A stretch of DNA of 64,000 nucleotides from Neobacillus ginsengisoli (GCF_030813055.1 NZ_JAUSTW010000003.1:434001-498000); one strand, 5' to 3'. Positions 26,088 to 34,762 are shown, numbered from the stretch's first letter. Numbers and translations are program-made. The notes: a model not told the origin generated them from the sequence alone.

Positions 26088-26528
26088 ATGGAAAAGTCAA
26101 AGTTTGTTTATGTGACCTACATCTCAACAACACCGGAGATTCTCTGGAATGCGCTCCTCGACCCGAAGATGACCGAGCAGTATTGGCAGCATGAAAATGT
26201 ATCCGACTGGCAACAGGGCTCTAACTGGGAGCACCGGCGCTTTGACAATGGAGCGATTCTCTTAGTTGGAAAAATTTTGGAAAGTACACCACCCAACCGT
26301 CTTGTTCTGACATGGGCAGATCCTGCCGATGCCAAACAGGAGGAGAATCACTCCCGAGTCATGTTTGCGATTGACCCGATTAGCGATGTGGTCCGCCTGA
26401 CGGTGACGCACGACCAACTTGCTCCCGGCTCAGGGATGGTTGAAGACATAAGTGAAGGCTGGCCAAAGGTCCTCTCAAGTTTGAAATCCTTGCTGGAAGT
26501 GGGTAAGCCGCTTCCAAGGTTGTGGTAA
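26088..26528 (+). CDS. SRPBCC/AHSA1-family protein
   Basis: 146 residues of the START-like AHSA1 fold: VTYISTTPEILWNALLDP at the front, YWQHENVSDWQQGSNW, and the C-terminal helix GWPKVLSSLKSLLEVG. These proteins bind hydrophobic ligands and often sit next to an ArsR regulator; none is seen here. GGAAGGA precedes the ATG. A terminator at 26650 ends the unit. Ligand unknown. Confidence 0.85.
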   Translation: MEKSKFVYVTYISTTPEILWNALLDPKMTEQYWQHENVSDWQQGSNWEHRRFDNGAILLVGKILESTPPNRLVLTWADPADAKQEENHSRVMFAIDPISDVVRLTVTHDQLAPGSGMVEDISEGWPKVLSSLKSLLEVGKPLPRLW

Positions 26529-26649
26529 TAATACAAACATAGGGTAGCTGAGCACGGGGAGAATCTGCAATGAACGCATCCCCGGCATTCTCGATGCCGC
26601 AGTCATCTAAATATTGGGAGCAGCATAATTTAAAAATATAATAAACAAG

Positions 26650-26688
26650 GATAAGCCCCTTTAAAAATGTAAAAGGCTTATCTTTTTT
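26650..26688 (+). terminator. Rho-independent terminator
   Basis: GATAAGCC pairs with GGCTTATC, then TTTTTT. The rest of the 315-base gap 26529-26843 shows only the promoter region of the next gene. Confidence 0.85.
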
Positions 26689-26843
26689 CATTCATTAAGG
26701 AAAATGGCATTTTTGTTCTGCTGTTACCTTCATATACTTTTAATACCAAAAACCTCTATCAAAGCATTCATTTAGTCGTATAACTACAACATATATTGTA
26801 GAATAGGATTACTTTATAATTAAAATAGAACTGGGGTGCCTTT

Positions 26844-27443
26844 ATGAAATCCATTTGTATTTTTGCAGGTTCTAGTTTTGGAAATGACTTTGAATATGTG
26901 GAAAAAGCGCGGGAGCTTGGAAAAATCATGGCGGAAAATGGTTTTTCGATCGTATATGGCGGTTCAAAAAATGGCTTAATGGGTGAAATCGCTAATGAAG
27001 TGCTGTCACATGACGGCGAAGTGGTTGGGATTATGCCTAGAGGGCTAATAAAAGGTGAGAATGTTCATAGTCAACTTACAAAGCTTATTGAAGTTGATAC
27101 GATGCATGAAAGAAAAGCGAAGATGAGTGAACTGGCAGATGGCTATATTGCTTTACCTGGCGGCTTAGGCACTTTTGAAGAGTTATTTGAAGTTTTATGC
27201 TGGGCGCAAATTGGAATCCATCATAAACCGATTGGTGTCCTTAATGTGAATGGCTATTATGATCCGCTTCTCAACCTAATAAATCACTGTATTCAAAAGG
27301 GCTTTTCCGGTGAAATCCATAAAAGCATTATCAGCTCGAGTTCAGATCCCGAAACACTTCTATCTTTAATGGTCAATTATGTCCCTAAGGAAATTGAATA
27401 TAAGTGGAATCATCAAAATGTGAGCTTGAAAAAAGAGAAATAG
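26844..27443 (+). CDS. LOG-family protein (cytokinin riboside 5'-monophosphate phosphoribohydrolase-like)
   Basis: 199 residues with a Rossmann-like start (ICIFAGSSFGNDFEY), the MHERKAKM segment and the signature PGGLGTFEEL. This is the 'lysine decarboxylase-like' LOG fold, which releases a base from nucleoside 5'-monophosphates. TGGGGTG precedes the ATG. Stands alone. The in vivo substrate in bacilli is unknown. Confidence 0.9.
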   Translation: MKSICIFAGSSFGNDFEYVEKARELGKIMAENGFSIVYGGSKNGLMGEIANEVLSHDGEVVGIMPRGLIKGENVHSQLTKLIEVDTMHERKAKMSELADGYIALPGGLGTFEELFEVLCWAQIGIHHKPIGVLNVNGYYDPLLNLINHCIQKGFSGEIHKSIISSSSDPETLLSLMVNYVPKEIEYKWNHQNVSLKKEK

Positions 27444-27620
27444 GTTCATTTAATAAAGTTTGCTACCAAGGAAAAAGGCAGAGGACATAAGCTAATTCCC
27501 CTGCTTTTTATATATTTTTTAGCATCGCACTTCACACAATACCGCATTATCTTTTTTGTTCAGTATAAAATACTTTTTATGGAGATGAAAGTTTTTTGAA
27601 GACCCAAATTTTCTCAAAAT

Positions 27621-27650
27621 AAAAAATGGGAGGATCATCTCCCATTTTTT
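27621..27650. terminator. bidirectional terminator
   Basis: AAAAAATGGGAG pairs with CTCCCATTTTTT around a 6-base loop, just beyond the convergent binding-protein gene. Confidence 0.9.
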
Positions 27651-27658
27651 TGCGCTTA

Positions 27659-28837
27659 TTATGGATTTACTTTTGTATTAAATACTTGCTTTCCATCCTT
27701 ATATTCTAAAACGGTCGCAGATTTAATAGGATTGTGATCCTTGTCGATCGTGACAATACCTGTAACAAGGGATAGATTTTTTGTTTTCTCTAAAGCATCC
27801 TTAATTTTACTAGGATCGGTGCTGCCCGCACGTTTGATAGCATCCGCTAATAAATAGATAGAGTCGTAACCGAGTGCGTTGAAGGCGTTTGGCGACTCAC
27901 CGTTGTTTTTCTCTTTAAATGTCGTTACAAACGTTTGAATCTTTTTATCAGGATCTTCTGAAGAATAATGGTTTGTGATATAGGTGTTGTTCAAAGCATT
28001 CGCTCCCGCTAATTCTACTAGCTTCGGTGAATCCCAGCCATCAGCACCCATAAATGGAACAGTGATGCCCAATTCACGAGCCTGCTTAATAATTAAACCA
28101 ACTTCTTCATAATATCCGGGAATGAAAATGAATTCCGGATTCTTTGCCTTGATTCGCGTTAACGTGGAACGGAAGTCTGTATCCTTAGCGACATAAGCTT
28201 CTTCTGTGACAATTTTTCCGCCTGCTTTTTCAAATGTCTTTTTGAAAGAAGCGGCAAGTCCTTTTGCATAATCACTCGCGCTATCAGCAAAAATCGCGGC
28301 GCTTTTCACCTTTAATTCCTTTGTAGCAAAATTCGCGGCAACTGTTCCTTGGAATGGATCGATAAAGGATGTACGGAAAACGAAGTCATTCAGTTTGCCA
28401 TTCGTCCCAACTGTTACGTTTGGACTTGTTCCTGACGGAGTTAACAAAATGGTTTTCGAATCATCGGCAATCTGCGCCTGTGCTACTGTATCGCCACTAG
28501 TAGCTGCACCAATGATAGCCGTTACGTGATCTTGACTCGTTAACTTAATAGCCGCATTTGTTGATTCAGCAGCATCGGACTTATTGTCAACTTTCACAAC
28601 CTCGATTTTCTTACCATCGATTCCGCCCTTTTTGTTAATCTCGTCCACTGCAATATTAATCCCTGAAGCAAGTGACTCACCATAAGAAGCCACACCGCCT
28701 GAGAGCTCTAGGTTTACGCCAAGTTTAATCGTATCGCTTGACCCTGAACCTGTAGTATTTCCTTTCGCTCCTGAACAACCGGCTAGTATTCCGGCTAATA
28801 ACGTCGAAGCCATTACAACCTTTGTAAACTTTTTCAC
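27659..28837 (-). CDS. livJ: branched-chain amino-acid ABC transporter substrate-binding lipoprotein
   Basis: 392 residues with a lipoprotein signal (MKKFTKVVM, lipobox LAGC) and a type I periplasmic-binding fold: IKLGVNLELSGGVASYGES at the start, GGIDGKKIEVVKVDNKSD, and IIGAATSGDT. This is a Leu/Ile/Val-type (or amide/urea-type) receptor. No permease or ATPase gene is adjacent, so it is an orphan receptor or pairs with components elsewhere. Confidence 0.9.
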   Translation of the reverse strand: MKKFTKVVMASTLLAGILAGCSGAKGNTTGSGSSDTIKLGVNLELSGGVASYGESLASGINIAVDEINKKGGIDGKKIEVVKVDNKSDAAESTNAAIKLTSQDHVTAIIGAATSGDTVAQAQIADDSKTILLTPSGTSPNVTVGTNGKLNDFVFRTSFIDPFQGTVAANFATKELKVKSAAIFADSASDYAKGLAASFKKTFEKAGGKIVTEEAYVAKDTDFRSTLTRIKAKNPEFIFIPGYYEEVGLIIKQARELGITVPFMGADGWDSPKLVELAGANALNNTYITNHYSSEDPDKKIQTFVTTFKEKNNGESPNAFNALGYDSIYLLADAIKRAGSTDPSKIKDALEKTKNLSLVTGIVTIDKDHNPIKSATVLEYKDGKQVFNTKVNP

Positions 28838-29087
28838 AATTGTCTCCCCCTGTGTCTGATTTTTCTGACATACAATAATAGTATCTTCCTTAAAAGAGCT
28901 ATTAGTTTAGATACCAAAACAATAAATAGTATTTTAAAACTTTTATTCCAGTTTGTCTATGTTTATTTTCTCTATATTGTAACATTTCAGAAATTTTTTA
29001 TATTTTTGTCACTATTTCATAAAATACACCTGTTGGAAGTATTTTAATATTATCTGAAGAAATCAATTTTCTTAAGGAGGAATAAAG

Positions 29088-29969
29088 TTGAAAGTACGGA
29101 AAGCGATTATTCCGGCGGCAGGATTAGGCACAAGGTTCTTACCTGCGACCAAAGCCCAACCTAAAGAGATGCTGCCGATTGTGGATAAACCGACATTACA
29201 ATATATCATAGAAGAAGCCGTTGCCTCCGGGATCGACGAAATTTTAATTGTAACCGGAAGAAATAAAAAGTCAATTGAAGATCATTTTGATAAATCAGTG
29301 GAACTCGAGCTTGAATTGGAAGCGAAGGGTAAGCATGCTCTGTTAGAGGAAGTGCGCCAAATCTCGGATATGGTAAACATTCACTACATCCGCCAAAAGG
29401 AGCCGAAAGGACTTGGCCATGCCATTTATTGCGCTAAAAGCTTCATTGCTAACGAGCCCTTCGCAGTCCTGCTCGGCGACGACATCGTTCATGCCAAAAA
29501 GCCCTGTCTAATGCAAATGATCGAGGCGTATGAAAAATATAGGACCACTATCCTTGGCGTCCAGGAAGTAGCAATCCGGGATGTTGATAAATATGGAATC
29601 ATCGAAGGTGAAAATATCGAAGACAGGATCTATAAAGTAAAGGGCATGGTCGAAAAACCTGCCATTCAAGAGGCTCCGTCTAACGTGGCTGTCCTCGGCA
29701 GGTACATCATCAGCCCCGCGATTTTTGATATTTTAGAGAACACCCAACCTGGCAAAGGCGGCGAAATCCAACTTACCGACGCCCTTAAAGAACTTGCGCA
29801 ACAAGAGGAAGTATATGCCTATAACTTCGAAGGCCGCAGATACGACGTCGGCGACAAGCAAGGATTCCTGCAGGCAACCGTCGAATTTGCCCTAAGAAGA
29901 GACGATCTTCGCGATGAATTTCTCAAATACCTGCTCAAAATTACCGAGAGTGAGAAAGTCACTTTATAA
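29088..29969 (+). CDS. gtaB: UTP-glucose-1-phosphate uridylyltransferase, copy 2
   Basis: 293 residues, same motifs as the copy at 25036 (GLGTRFLPATKAQPKEM, LLGDDI, VEKP). It starts with TTG at 29088, with AAGGAGG ahead, where copy 1 has GTG. Differences cluster around residues 45-52 and 145-155 while long stretches are identical even at silent sites, which fits a recent duplication or gene conversion. Both copies look intact. Confidence 0.95.
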   Translation: MKVRKAIIPAAGLGTRFLPATKAQPKEMLPIVDKPTLQYIIEEAVASGIDEILIVTGRNKKSIEDHFDKSVELELELEAKGKHALLEEVRQISDMVNIHYIRQKEPKGLGHAIYCAKSFIANEPFAVLLGDDIVHAKKPCLMQMIEAYEKYRTTILGVQEVAIRDVDKYGIIEGENIEDRIYKVKGMVEKPAIQEAPSNVAVLGRYIISPAIFDILENTQPGKGGEIQLTDALKELAQQEEVYAYNFEGRRYDVGDKQGFLQATVEFALRRDDLRDEFLKYLLKITESEKVTL

Positions 29970-29978
29970 GGGCTTATA

Positions 29979-30023
29979 AAAAGCGTAATGTTCTTTTAAG
30001 AAGAGGAACTTTACGCTTTTTTT
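29979..30023 (+). terminator. terminator of gtaB copy 2
   Basis: AAGCGTAATGTTC pairs with GGAACTTTACGCTT, then T7. Its stem differs from copy 1 mainly by paired changes. Confidence 0.9.
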
Positions 30024-30082
30024 ATCAAGTTTCAATCATAGAAGAGGTGATTGTAAACAAGAAGGTCCGAGCGGTCTGTTCT

Positions 30083-30643
30083 TTATTTAACTTCCGCTAC
30101 TGTTAGTTCTTCCTTCCGTTTTTTCCTCTTTTTATCCGCTCCAAGTACTTTTAAGGATAGGAATATCCCTGACCCGGTTAAGGAGATCATAGCCAGAGCT
30201 GCAAGGTCGACCAACCATTTAATATTAGTTGTTCCGATTCGTCCTTGGTGAAGACCTTTTATTATGCTCATGAACGAACGTGAGGAAGTACCGTCTCCAC
30301 CTGGCCCGCCGCCAAATCCGCCAGGACCTTGAAGCTGTCCGTCTGAGTTACTTCCCATTTGGCTTTGGGTTTGACCGTTTGATCGGGTTTGACCGTTTGC
30401 GGGTGGCTGCCCGCTTGTCTGCCCTTGTGCCTGCCCCGTTGTTTGGCTTGAGCCTGTTGTCGTACCGCTTTGCGTTGCTGGCGCTTGATTCATTTGGCCT
30501 GATTGGAAATTACCCCTGCCCTCAACCTGTGACTGTCCGATCAACCACGGCTCGTTCATTAGCAAGCCGGTAATCGATTCCATTAGTATTAAGATTGAAG
30601 CTATTAAACCAATCCATAAGTGTGCCCTTCTCATTTTCTTCAT
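30083..30643 (-). CDS. PepSY-type membrane protein with Gln/Gly/Thr-rich loop
   Basis: 186 residues from the ATG at 30643 (AGGAG nine bases ahead; the longer open frame has no such site). N-terminal MKKMRRAHLWIGLIASILILMESITGLLM is the first segment of PepSY-associated TM proteins. The outer loop (about 45-120) is low complexity: Gln, Gly, Thr, Ser, ending GGFGGGPGGDG. Then IIKGLHQGRIGTTNIKWLVDL (His as in PepSY loops) and a second membrane segment. Function unknown; heme or metal reduction has been suggested for the wider family. Confidence 0.7.
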   Translation of the reverse strand: MKKMRRAHLWIGLIASILILMESITGLLMNEPWLIGQSQVEGRGNFQSGQMNQAPATQSGTTTGSSQTTGQAQGQTSGQPPANGQTRSNGQTQSQMGSNSDGQLQGPGGFGGGPGGDGTSSRSFMSIIKGLHQGRIGTTNIKWLVDLAALAMISLTGSGIFLSLKVLGADKKRKKRKEELTVAEVK

Positions 30644-30858
30644 TTTGAAATACTCCTTTAGCTCCACAGTATAGTTGCGCCCTCTAGACCATAGAAGTTT
30701 TTTATTTGATAAGCCCATTATTATGTGAGTTCCTTAACATTCCCTTAATAAATTTCAGATAAATTAAAAATGCATTTAAACAGCGGGCGAATAATTAATC
30801 TTTTTTTCATAAAAGACAACAAGAGCACCTTTATATATAAAGGCTAATAAAAAGTACA

Positions 30859-30900
30859 AATCACCCTTAAGCCTACGACCGCTTGGGTGATTTTCTTATT
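30859..30900. terminator. terminator-like hairpin
   Basis: AAATCACCC plus AAGC pair with GCTT plus GGGTGATTT, followed by TCTTATT. It lies in the 424-base gap 30644-31067, which otherwise holds a REP-like copy and no gene. Confidence 0.6.
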
Positions 30901-30982
30901 ACCCCTATCTACACCTTGCCCGACTCCAAAAACTGTCATATGATAATATAAAAATTCATAAATTACATTCTTTTATAGAATC

Positions 30983-31038
30983 TGTCCATTCCACACGGAC
31001 AATTGCGACTTGAGTGTCCATCAACGGTGACAGGCACC
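30983..31038 (+). repeat. REP-like dispersed element, copy 10 (loop-inverted)
   Basis: GTCCATTCCACACGGACAA, then GTGTCCATCAAC with GGTGACAGGCACC. The central five bases are inverted relative to most copies. It ends 29 bases before the oxidoreductase start. Confidence 0.85.
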
Positions 31039-31067
31039 AAAAAGGGACACCAAAAAGGAGGACCTAT

Positions 31068-33095
31068 ATGAAATCCAACGGCATTTTTCATTCTGTTTGC
31101 CCCCTCGACTGTCCGGACCAATGCGGATTACTTCTTCATAAAGAGGACGGGAAAATTATCAAAATTGAGGGAGATCCGAATCATCCTGTGACAAAGGGAC
31201 ATATTTGTAACAAGGTTCGGAATATGACGGAACGAATTTATGATGAGAAGCGCTTAAAATACCCGTTGAAACGGACCGGGCCCAAAGGTGAAGGTACCTT
31301 CACACGAATCAGTTGGGAGGAAGCCATTCACACGATTACATCCCGTTGGAAGCAGCTTATTCAAACAGATGGACCTGAAAGTATCCTTCCTTATAGCTTC
31401 TATGGGAACATGGGCAGGCTGAGCGCCGAGGGAATGGACCGGCGGTTCTTTCATCGTTTGGGTGCTTCACAGCTCGACCGAACCATCTGCTCATCAGCAG
31501 GTTCCGTTGGGTATAAATATACGATGGGCGACAGCTTGGGAATGGACCCGGAAGAGACGATTCATTCGAAGCTACTCATTTTTTGGGGTATAAACGCCGT
31601 ATGCACGAACATGCATCAAGTAGCGCTTGCTCAAAAAGCACGGAAACAAAACGGTGCCAAAATTATTGTCATCGATGTCCACAAAAATCAAACAGCTAGA
31701 TTAGCAGATTGGTTTATCCCGATTTTACCGGGTACCGATAGCGCTCTTGCTTTAGGACTGATGCATATTTTATTTGCAGAAAACCTGGTCGACCAAGCTT
31801 TTTTACAACAATATACTGTCGGTCACGAAGAGCTGCGTGTGCATGTCTTACAGTACGACCCTGTCACTGTTTCCGGAATCACTGGTGTTCCTGTTGAAGA
31901 TATCTACCAGCTTGCTCGGATGTATGGAAAAACGTCCCCTGCTTATATTCGTATCGGAAACGGGCCGCAGCATCACGATAATGGCGGCATGTGCATCCGC
32001 ACCATTTCCTGCCTCCCGGCACTTACCGGACAATGGCAGGTGAAAGGCGGCGGTGCCATCAAAGGGAATTCAGCTTATTTAGCGATAAATTCAACAAACC
32101 TGCAGCGTCCTGATTTACTTCAAAATAAAAACACTCGTGTGATTAACATGAACGTACTTGGTGAGGCTCTCCTTGCATTGGAACCTCCGGTAAAATCACT
32201 CTTTGTTTACGGCACGAACCCTGCCGTTGTCGCTCCTGAAGGCAATAAAGTAAGAAAAGGGCTTGAGCGGGAGGATTTATTTACCATCGTCCATGATTTA
32301 TTTTTAACAGAAACCGCAAAATACGCAGATATTGTTTTACCGGCGACCTCTTCCTTTGAAAACACGGATCTTTATACGTCCTACTGGCATCAATATGCCC
32401 AACTTCAACAGCCGGTAATGGAACCATATGGCGAGGCGAAATCAAATGTTGAAGTCTTCCGTTTGCTTGCAAAAGAGATGGGCTTTGATGATGCACCTTT
32501 ACAAGAGACTGAAGCAGAAATGATTGCGCAAGCACTGGAAAACCCGCGTAATCAGTATTTAGAGGGAATTAATTTTGAAACATTGATACAACGGCAATAC
32601 ACGAAATCCACTATTAAACCGTTGTTCCCCGGTGTCCTTCCAACTCCGAGTGGAAAAATCGAATTGTATTCCCAGAAAATGCTGGAAGATGGGTATCCTC
32701 CATTACCTACGTATCTACCTTTAGTTGATGATGGAGATTTTCCATTTATGTTTGTTCCCGGTCCGACGCATAACTTCTTGAACTCTACTTTTTCAAACAA
32801 TCAAAAACATGTGGCGCTGGAAAAAGAGCCTCGATTGCACATGAACCTAAAGGATGCGCTTGCAGCAGGGGTTGAAGATGGGGATCTAATCCGAGTTTGG
32901 AACCATCGCGGAGAATGCGAGCTGAAAGTGATCGTCGGAGAAAATGTCCTTCCCGGAGTGGTTGTGACTCAGGGACTTTGGGCGGATAACCACAATGCAA
33001 AGCAACTGATAAACTCACTGACCCCTGATCGAATTGCGGATATGGGAGGAGGTGCAACCTTTTTTTCAGGGCGTGTAGGTGTGGAAAAAGTATAG
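31068..33095 (+). CDS. molybdopterin oxidoreductase (YoaE-like)
   Basis: 675 residues from the ATG at 31068 (AAGGAGG ahead; an earlier in-frame ATG lies in the repeat). N-terminal [4Fe-4S] motif SVCPLDCPDQCG ... GHICNK, then the bis-MGD-binding domains (LIFWGINAVCTNMH, GPTHNFLNS, TQGLWADNHNAKQLIN). Cys or Ser in TICSSAGSVGYKY is the likely Mo-ligand region. Length matches Bacillus subtilis YoaE. No electron-transfer or membrane subunit is nearby, so it is a stand-alone cytoplasmic enzyme; substrate unknown. Confidence 0.88.
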   Translation: MKSNGIFHSVCPLDCPDQCGLLLHKEDGKIIKIEGDPNHPVTKGHICNKVRNMTERIYDEKRLKYPLKRTGPKGEGTFTRISWEEAIHTITSRWKQLIQTDGPESILPYSFYGNMGRLSAEGMDRRFFHRLGASQLDRTICSSAGSVGYKYTMGDSLGMDPEETIHSKLLIFWGINAVCTNMHQVALAQKARKQNGAKIIVIDVHKNQTARLADWFIPILPGTDSALALGLMHILFAENLVDQAFLQQYTVGHEELRVHVLQYDPVTVSGITGVPVEDIYQLARMYGKTSPAYIRIGNGPQHHDNGGMCIRTISCLPALTGQWQVKGGGAIKGNSAYLAINSTNLQRPDLLQNKNTRVINMNVLGEALLALEPPVKSLFVYGTNPAVVAPEGNKVRKGLEREDLFTIVHDLFLTETAKYADIVLPATSSFENTDLYTSYWHQYAQLQQPVMEPYGEAKSNVEVFRLLAKEMGFDDAPLQETEAEMIAQALENPRNQYLEGINFETLIQRQYTKSTIKPLFPGVLPTPSGKIELYSQKMLEDGYPPLPTYLPLVDDGDFPFMFVPGPTHNFLNSTFSNNQKHVALEKEPRLHMNLKDALAAGVEDGDLIRVWNHRGECELKVIVGENVLPGVVVTQGLWADNHNAKQLINSLTPDRIADMGGGATFFSGRVGVEKV

Positions 33096-33124
33096 AACGA
33101 TTGGGATGGGTCACTCTTTCAAAT

Positions 33125-33163
33125 AAAATAGAGTCAGGATTTTTCCTTCTGACTCTATTTTAA
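33125..33163. terminator. bidirectional terminator
   Basis: AAAATAGAGTCAG pairs with CTGACTCTATTTT between convergent genes. Confidence 0.9.
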
Positions 33164-33183
33164 TAGTTTTTTACCGAGAAACT

Positions 33184-33369
33184 TTATTGTGTTTGGAAGA
33201 CACTAAAAAACTGGTCTTTATCGGTCCCTCCAATAGTGAGCTTAACAATAGCGGATGTTTTTCTTAGTTCAAACTGACTTTCGCTTGCCGACTTTTCACC
33301 TTTTGGTCGACAGAATCTAACAAAGATCGTTGCTGGAACGATTAAAAAAAAGAGAATTGATGGCATCAT
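33184..33369 (-). CDS. small membrane-anchored protein, unknown
   Basis: 61 residues starting at the ATG at 33369 (a second ATG follows directly). Hydrophobic start MMPSILFFLIVPATIFVRF, then a hydrophilic domain of about 40 residues. The start overlaps the stop of the AraC gene as TGATG, and its GGAGGG site lies inside the REP-like element fused to that gene. Hence translation here may depend on the repeat. No family recognised. Confidence 0.5.
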   Translation of the reverse strand: MMPSILFFLIVPATIFVRFCRPKGEKSASESQFELRKTSAIVKLTIGGTDKDQFFSVFQTQ

Positions 33370-34610
33370 CACTTTTCTTTCCCTCCACTGTCCTCTCCAT
33401 AAAGACAAATTAGCACATTTGTCCACGAAGGGTGCCTGTCACCCCGATATTCCGTTGGGGTGAACTGCATGTATTTTTTGAATAATCGGCTGAAATAGTT
33501 TGCGTCCTTAAATCCTACTTGATTGGCAATTTCTTGGATGCTTAAATCAGTTGTTTCAAGATAGAACACTGCTTGGTCAATTTTAACTTTATTTAAATAA
33601 TCCATTACACTGATGCCAGCCTCCTTTTTGAAGAGGTGGCTGAAATGAAATCGGCTTAAGTGACAATGATGGGCAATTTCTTCTAATAAAATGCTTTTTT
33701 GGTGGTTCTCTTTTATGTACCGAATGGCTCGCTTAATAATTGGTGAAAGATTGCTAGTCGTTGATTTTTCTACTTGTTCTGTTAACCATTCTGCATAATC
33801 ACTAACTTTTTTAACAAATTTGTCGTAGCGGATAGTGTGATAGAGCTCTTGGATAAAGCTCCCATTACTTGTCATAATCGTTACTGGTTTTACCCCCATA
33901 TCTAGAACCATCCGAGACATCATCATCAGTAAATCCATAACCTCAGACTTAAATAAATCTTCATTAAATTGATACGACTTGGCGACTATTTCCATAAAAC
34001 TGATAATTTTTGTGACTACTCCTTCTTTATGCCCTATTCTAACAAGTGAAAGCAATTCAGCTTTTTCCCTTGTTAATGGATTTTTTAGAGTATCGTCTAT
34101 ATCCCGTTTCATATCTGTGTGAAAAATTAATTTATTGCCTTGAAAAAAACGCCCGGACATTGACTTTTTTGCTTCCTCAAATGAACGAAATAACAAATTG
34201 GGGTCGTCATAAAAACCTCCTATCCCAATTGATACACATATGCCGATATGATCAGACTCCCTTTGAATTTCTTCTGCCAGCAGGAGGATATCCCTTTTTC
34301 TGTCTGCGTAATTTACTTCTTTATATTCGAGTAAGAGAGCAAGGACTCCCTCTTCTGTCCAAGTCCACAAAAATGGGACGGATAATACTCCTCTTAGCTC
34401 ATCCACGAGTTTTTTTCCAATATCGATTTTCCAATCCATTTGTTTCCCTGCGGCTAAGTCCGGATACCGATCCACAGAAACCAGCATCACTACCTCAGGC
34501 TGTATGTTCACACCGTATTTCTCCTGCAATTCTTCAAACGGTGCAACATGTACAAGAGTCCCTGATAATAGAAGCTGTGAAAAAGCTATTTGTGTAAGTT
34601 CCTGGATCAT
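33369..34610 (-). CDS. AraC-family transcriptional regulator (YesN-like) with repeat-encoded C-terminal tail
   Basis: 413 residues from the ATG at 34610. The N-terminal part (about 1-170) contains a degenerate GGDEF-like domain (DRYPDLAAG, ICVSIGIGGF, FEEAKKSM), typical of YesN-type regulators; the C-terminal 100 residues are two helix-turn-helix motifs (LEEIAHHCHLSRFHFSHLFKKEAG and IQEIANQVGFKDANYFSRLFKKY). The family normally ends near TPTEYR. Here 24 more residues (GDRHPSWTN and on) are translated from a REP-like copy. It lies downstream of the MIO-less lyase genes, in the same direction, behind a terminator, and probably controls them. Confidence 0.88.
   Translation of the reverse strand: MIQELTQIAFSQLLLSGTLVHVAPFEELQEKYGVNIQPEVVMLVSVDRYPDLAAGKQMDWKIDIGKKLVDELRGVLSVPFLWTWTEEGVLALLLEYKEVNYADRKRDILLLAEEIQRESDHIGICVSIGIGGFYDDPNLLFRSFEEAKKSMSGRFFQGNKLIFHTDMKRDIDDTLKNPLTREKAELLSLVRIGHKEGVVTKIISFMEIVAKSYQFNEDLFKSEVMDLLMMMSRMVLDMGVKPVTIMTSNGSFIQELYHTIRYDKFVKKVSDYAEWLTEQVEKSTTSNLSPIIKRAIRYIKENHQKSILLEEIAHHCHLSRFHFSHLFKKEAGISVMDYLNKVKIDQAVFYLETTDLSIQEIANQVGFKDANYFSRLFKKYMQFTPTEYRGDRHPSWTNVLICLYGEDSGGKEK
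33385..33443 (+). repeat. REP-like dispersed element, copy 11 (inside coding sequence)
   Basis: CAGTGGAGGG-type half on the left, then TTTGTCCACGAAG with GGTGCCTGTCACC. It is read through in frame as the tail of the AraC regulator. Confidence 0.85.
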
Positions 34611-34639
34611 GAGTTTGCCCCCCATTTTTCAGATAAAGA

Positions 34640-34703
34640 GAAAACTCGCCGATTGGCAAGCCCCTAGGGGCGAAGACAGAGGCGTAGTTGCACTTTCCTA
34701 TTA
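34640..34703 (-). other. structured GC-rich leader element
   Basis: A compact GC-rich block in AT-rich surroundings, containing the perfect 12-base palindrome GCCCCTAGGGGC nested between CGCC and GGCG. It lies between the lyase terminator and the AraC start, so it is probably in the AraC promoter or leader. I recall similar blocks upstream of other Bacillus genes but cannot name it. Confidence 0.4.
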
Positions 34704-34753
34704 GCTAAAAAAGAAGCTCTTCTACACTTGATTACTGGTGTAAAAAAGCTTCC
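34704..34753 (-). terminator. terminator of the lyase operon
   Basis: On the minus strand GAAGC with TTACAC pairs with GTGTA and GCTTC, followed by TTTTTT, right after the lyase stop. Confidence 0.75.
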
Positions 34754-34762
34754 ATTTATTCT

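Noticed and set aside
26030..26090. Coding-like stretch just upstream of the SRPBCC gene (NTYVEQSKMNLNEKAAEGRF)
   Set aside because: Too short, no start signal, and it overlaps the ribosome binding site of the gene; possibly an ArsR or other remnant, but not supportable.
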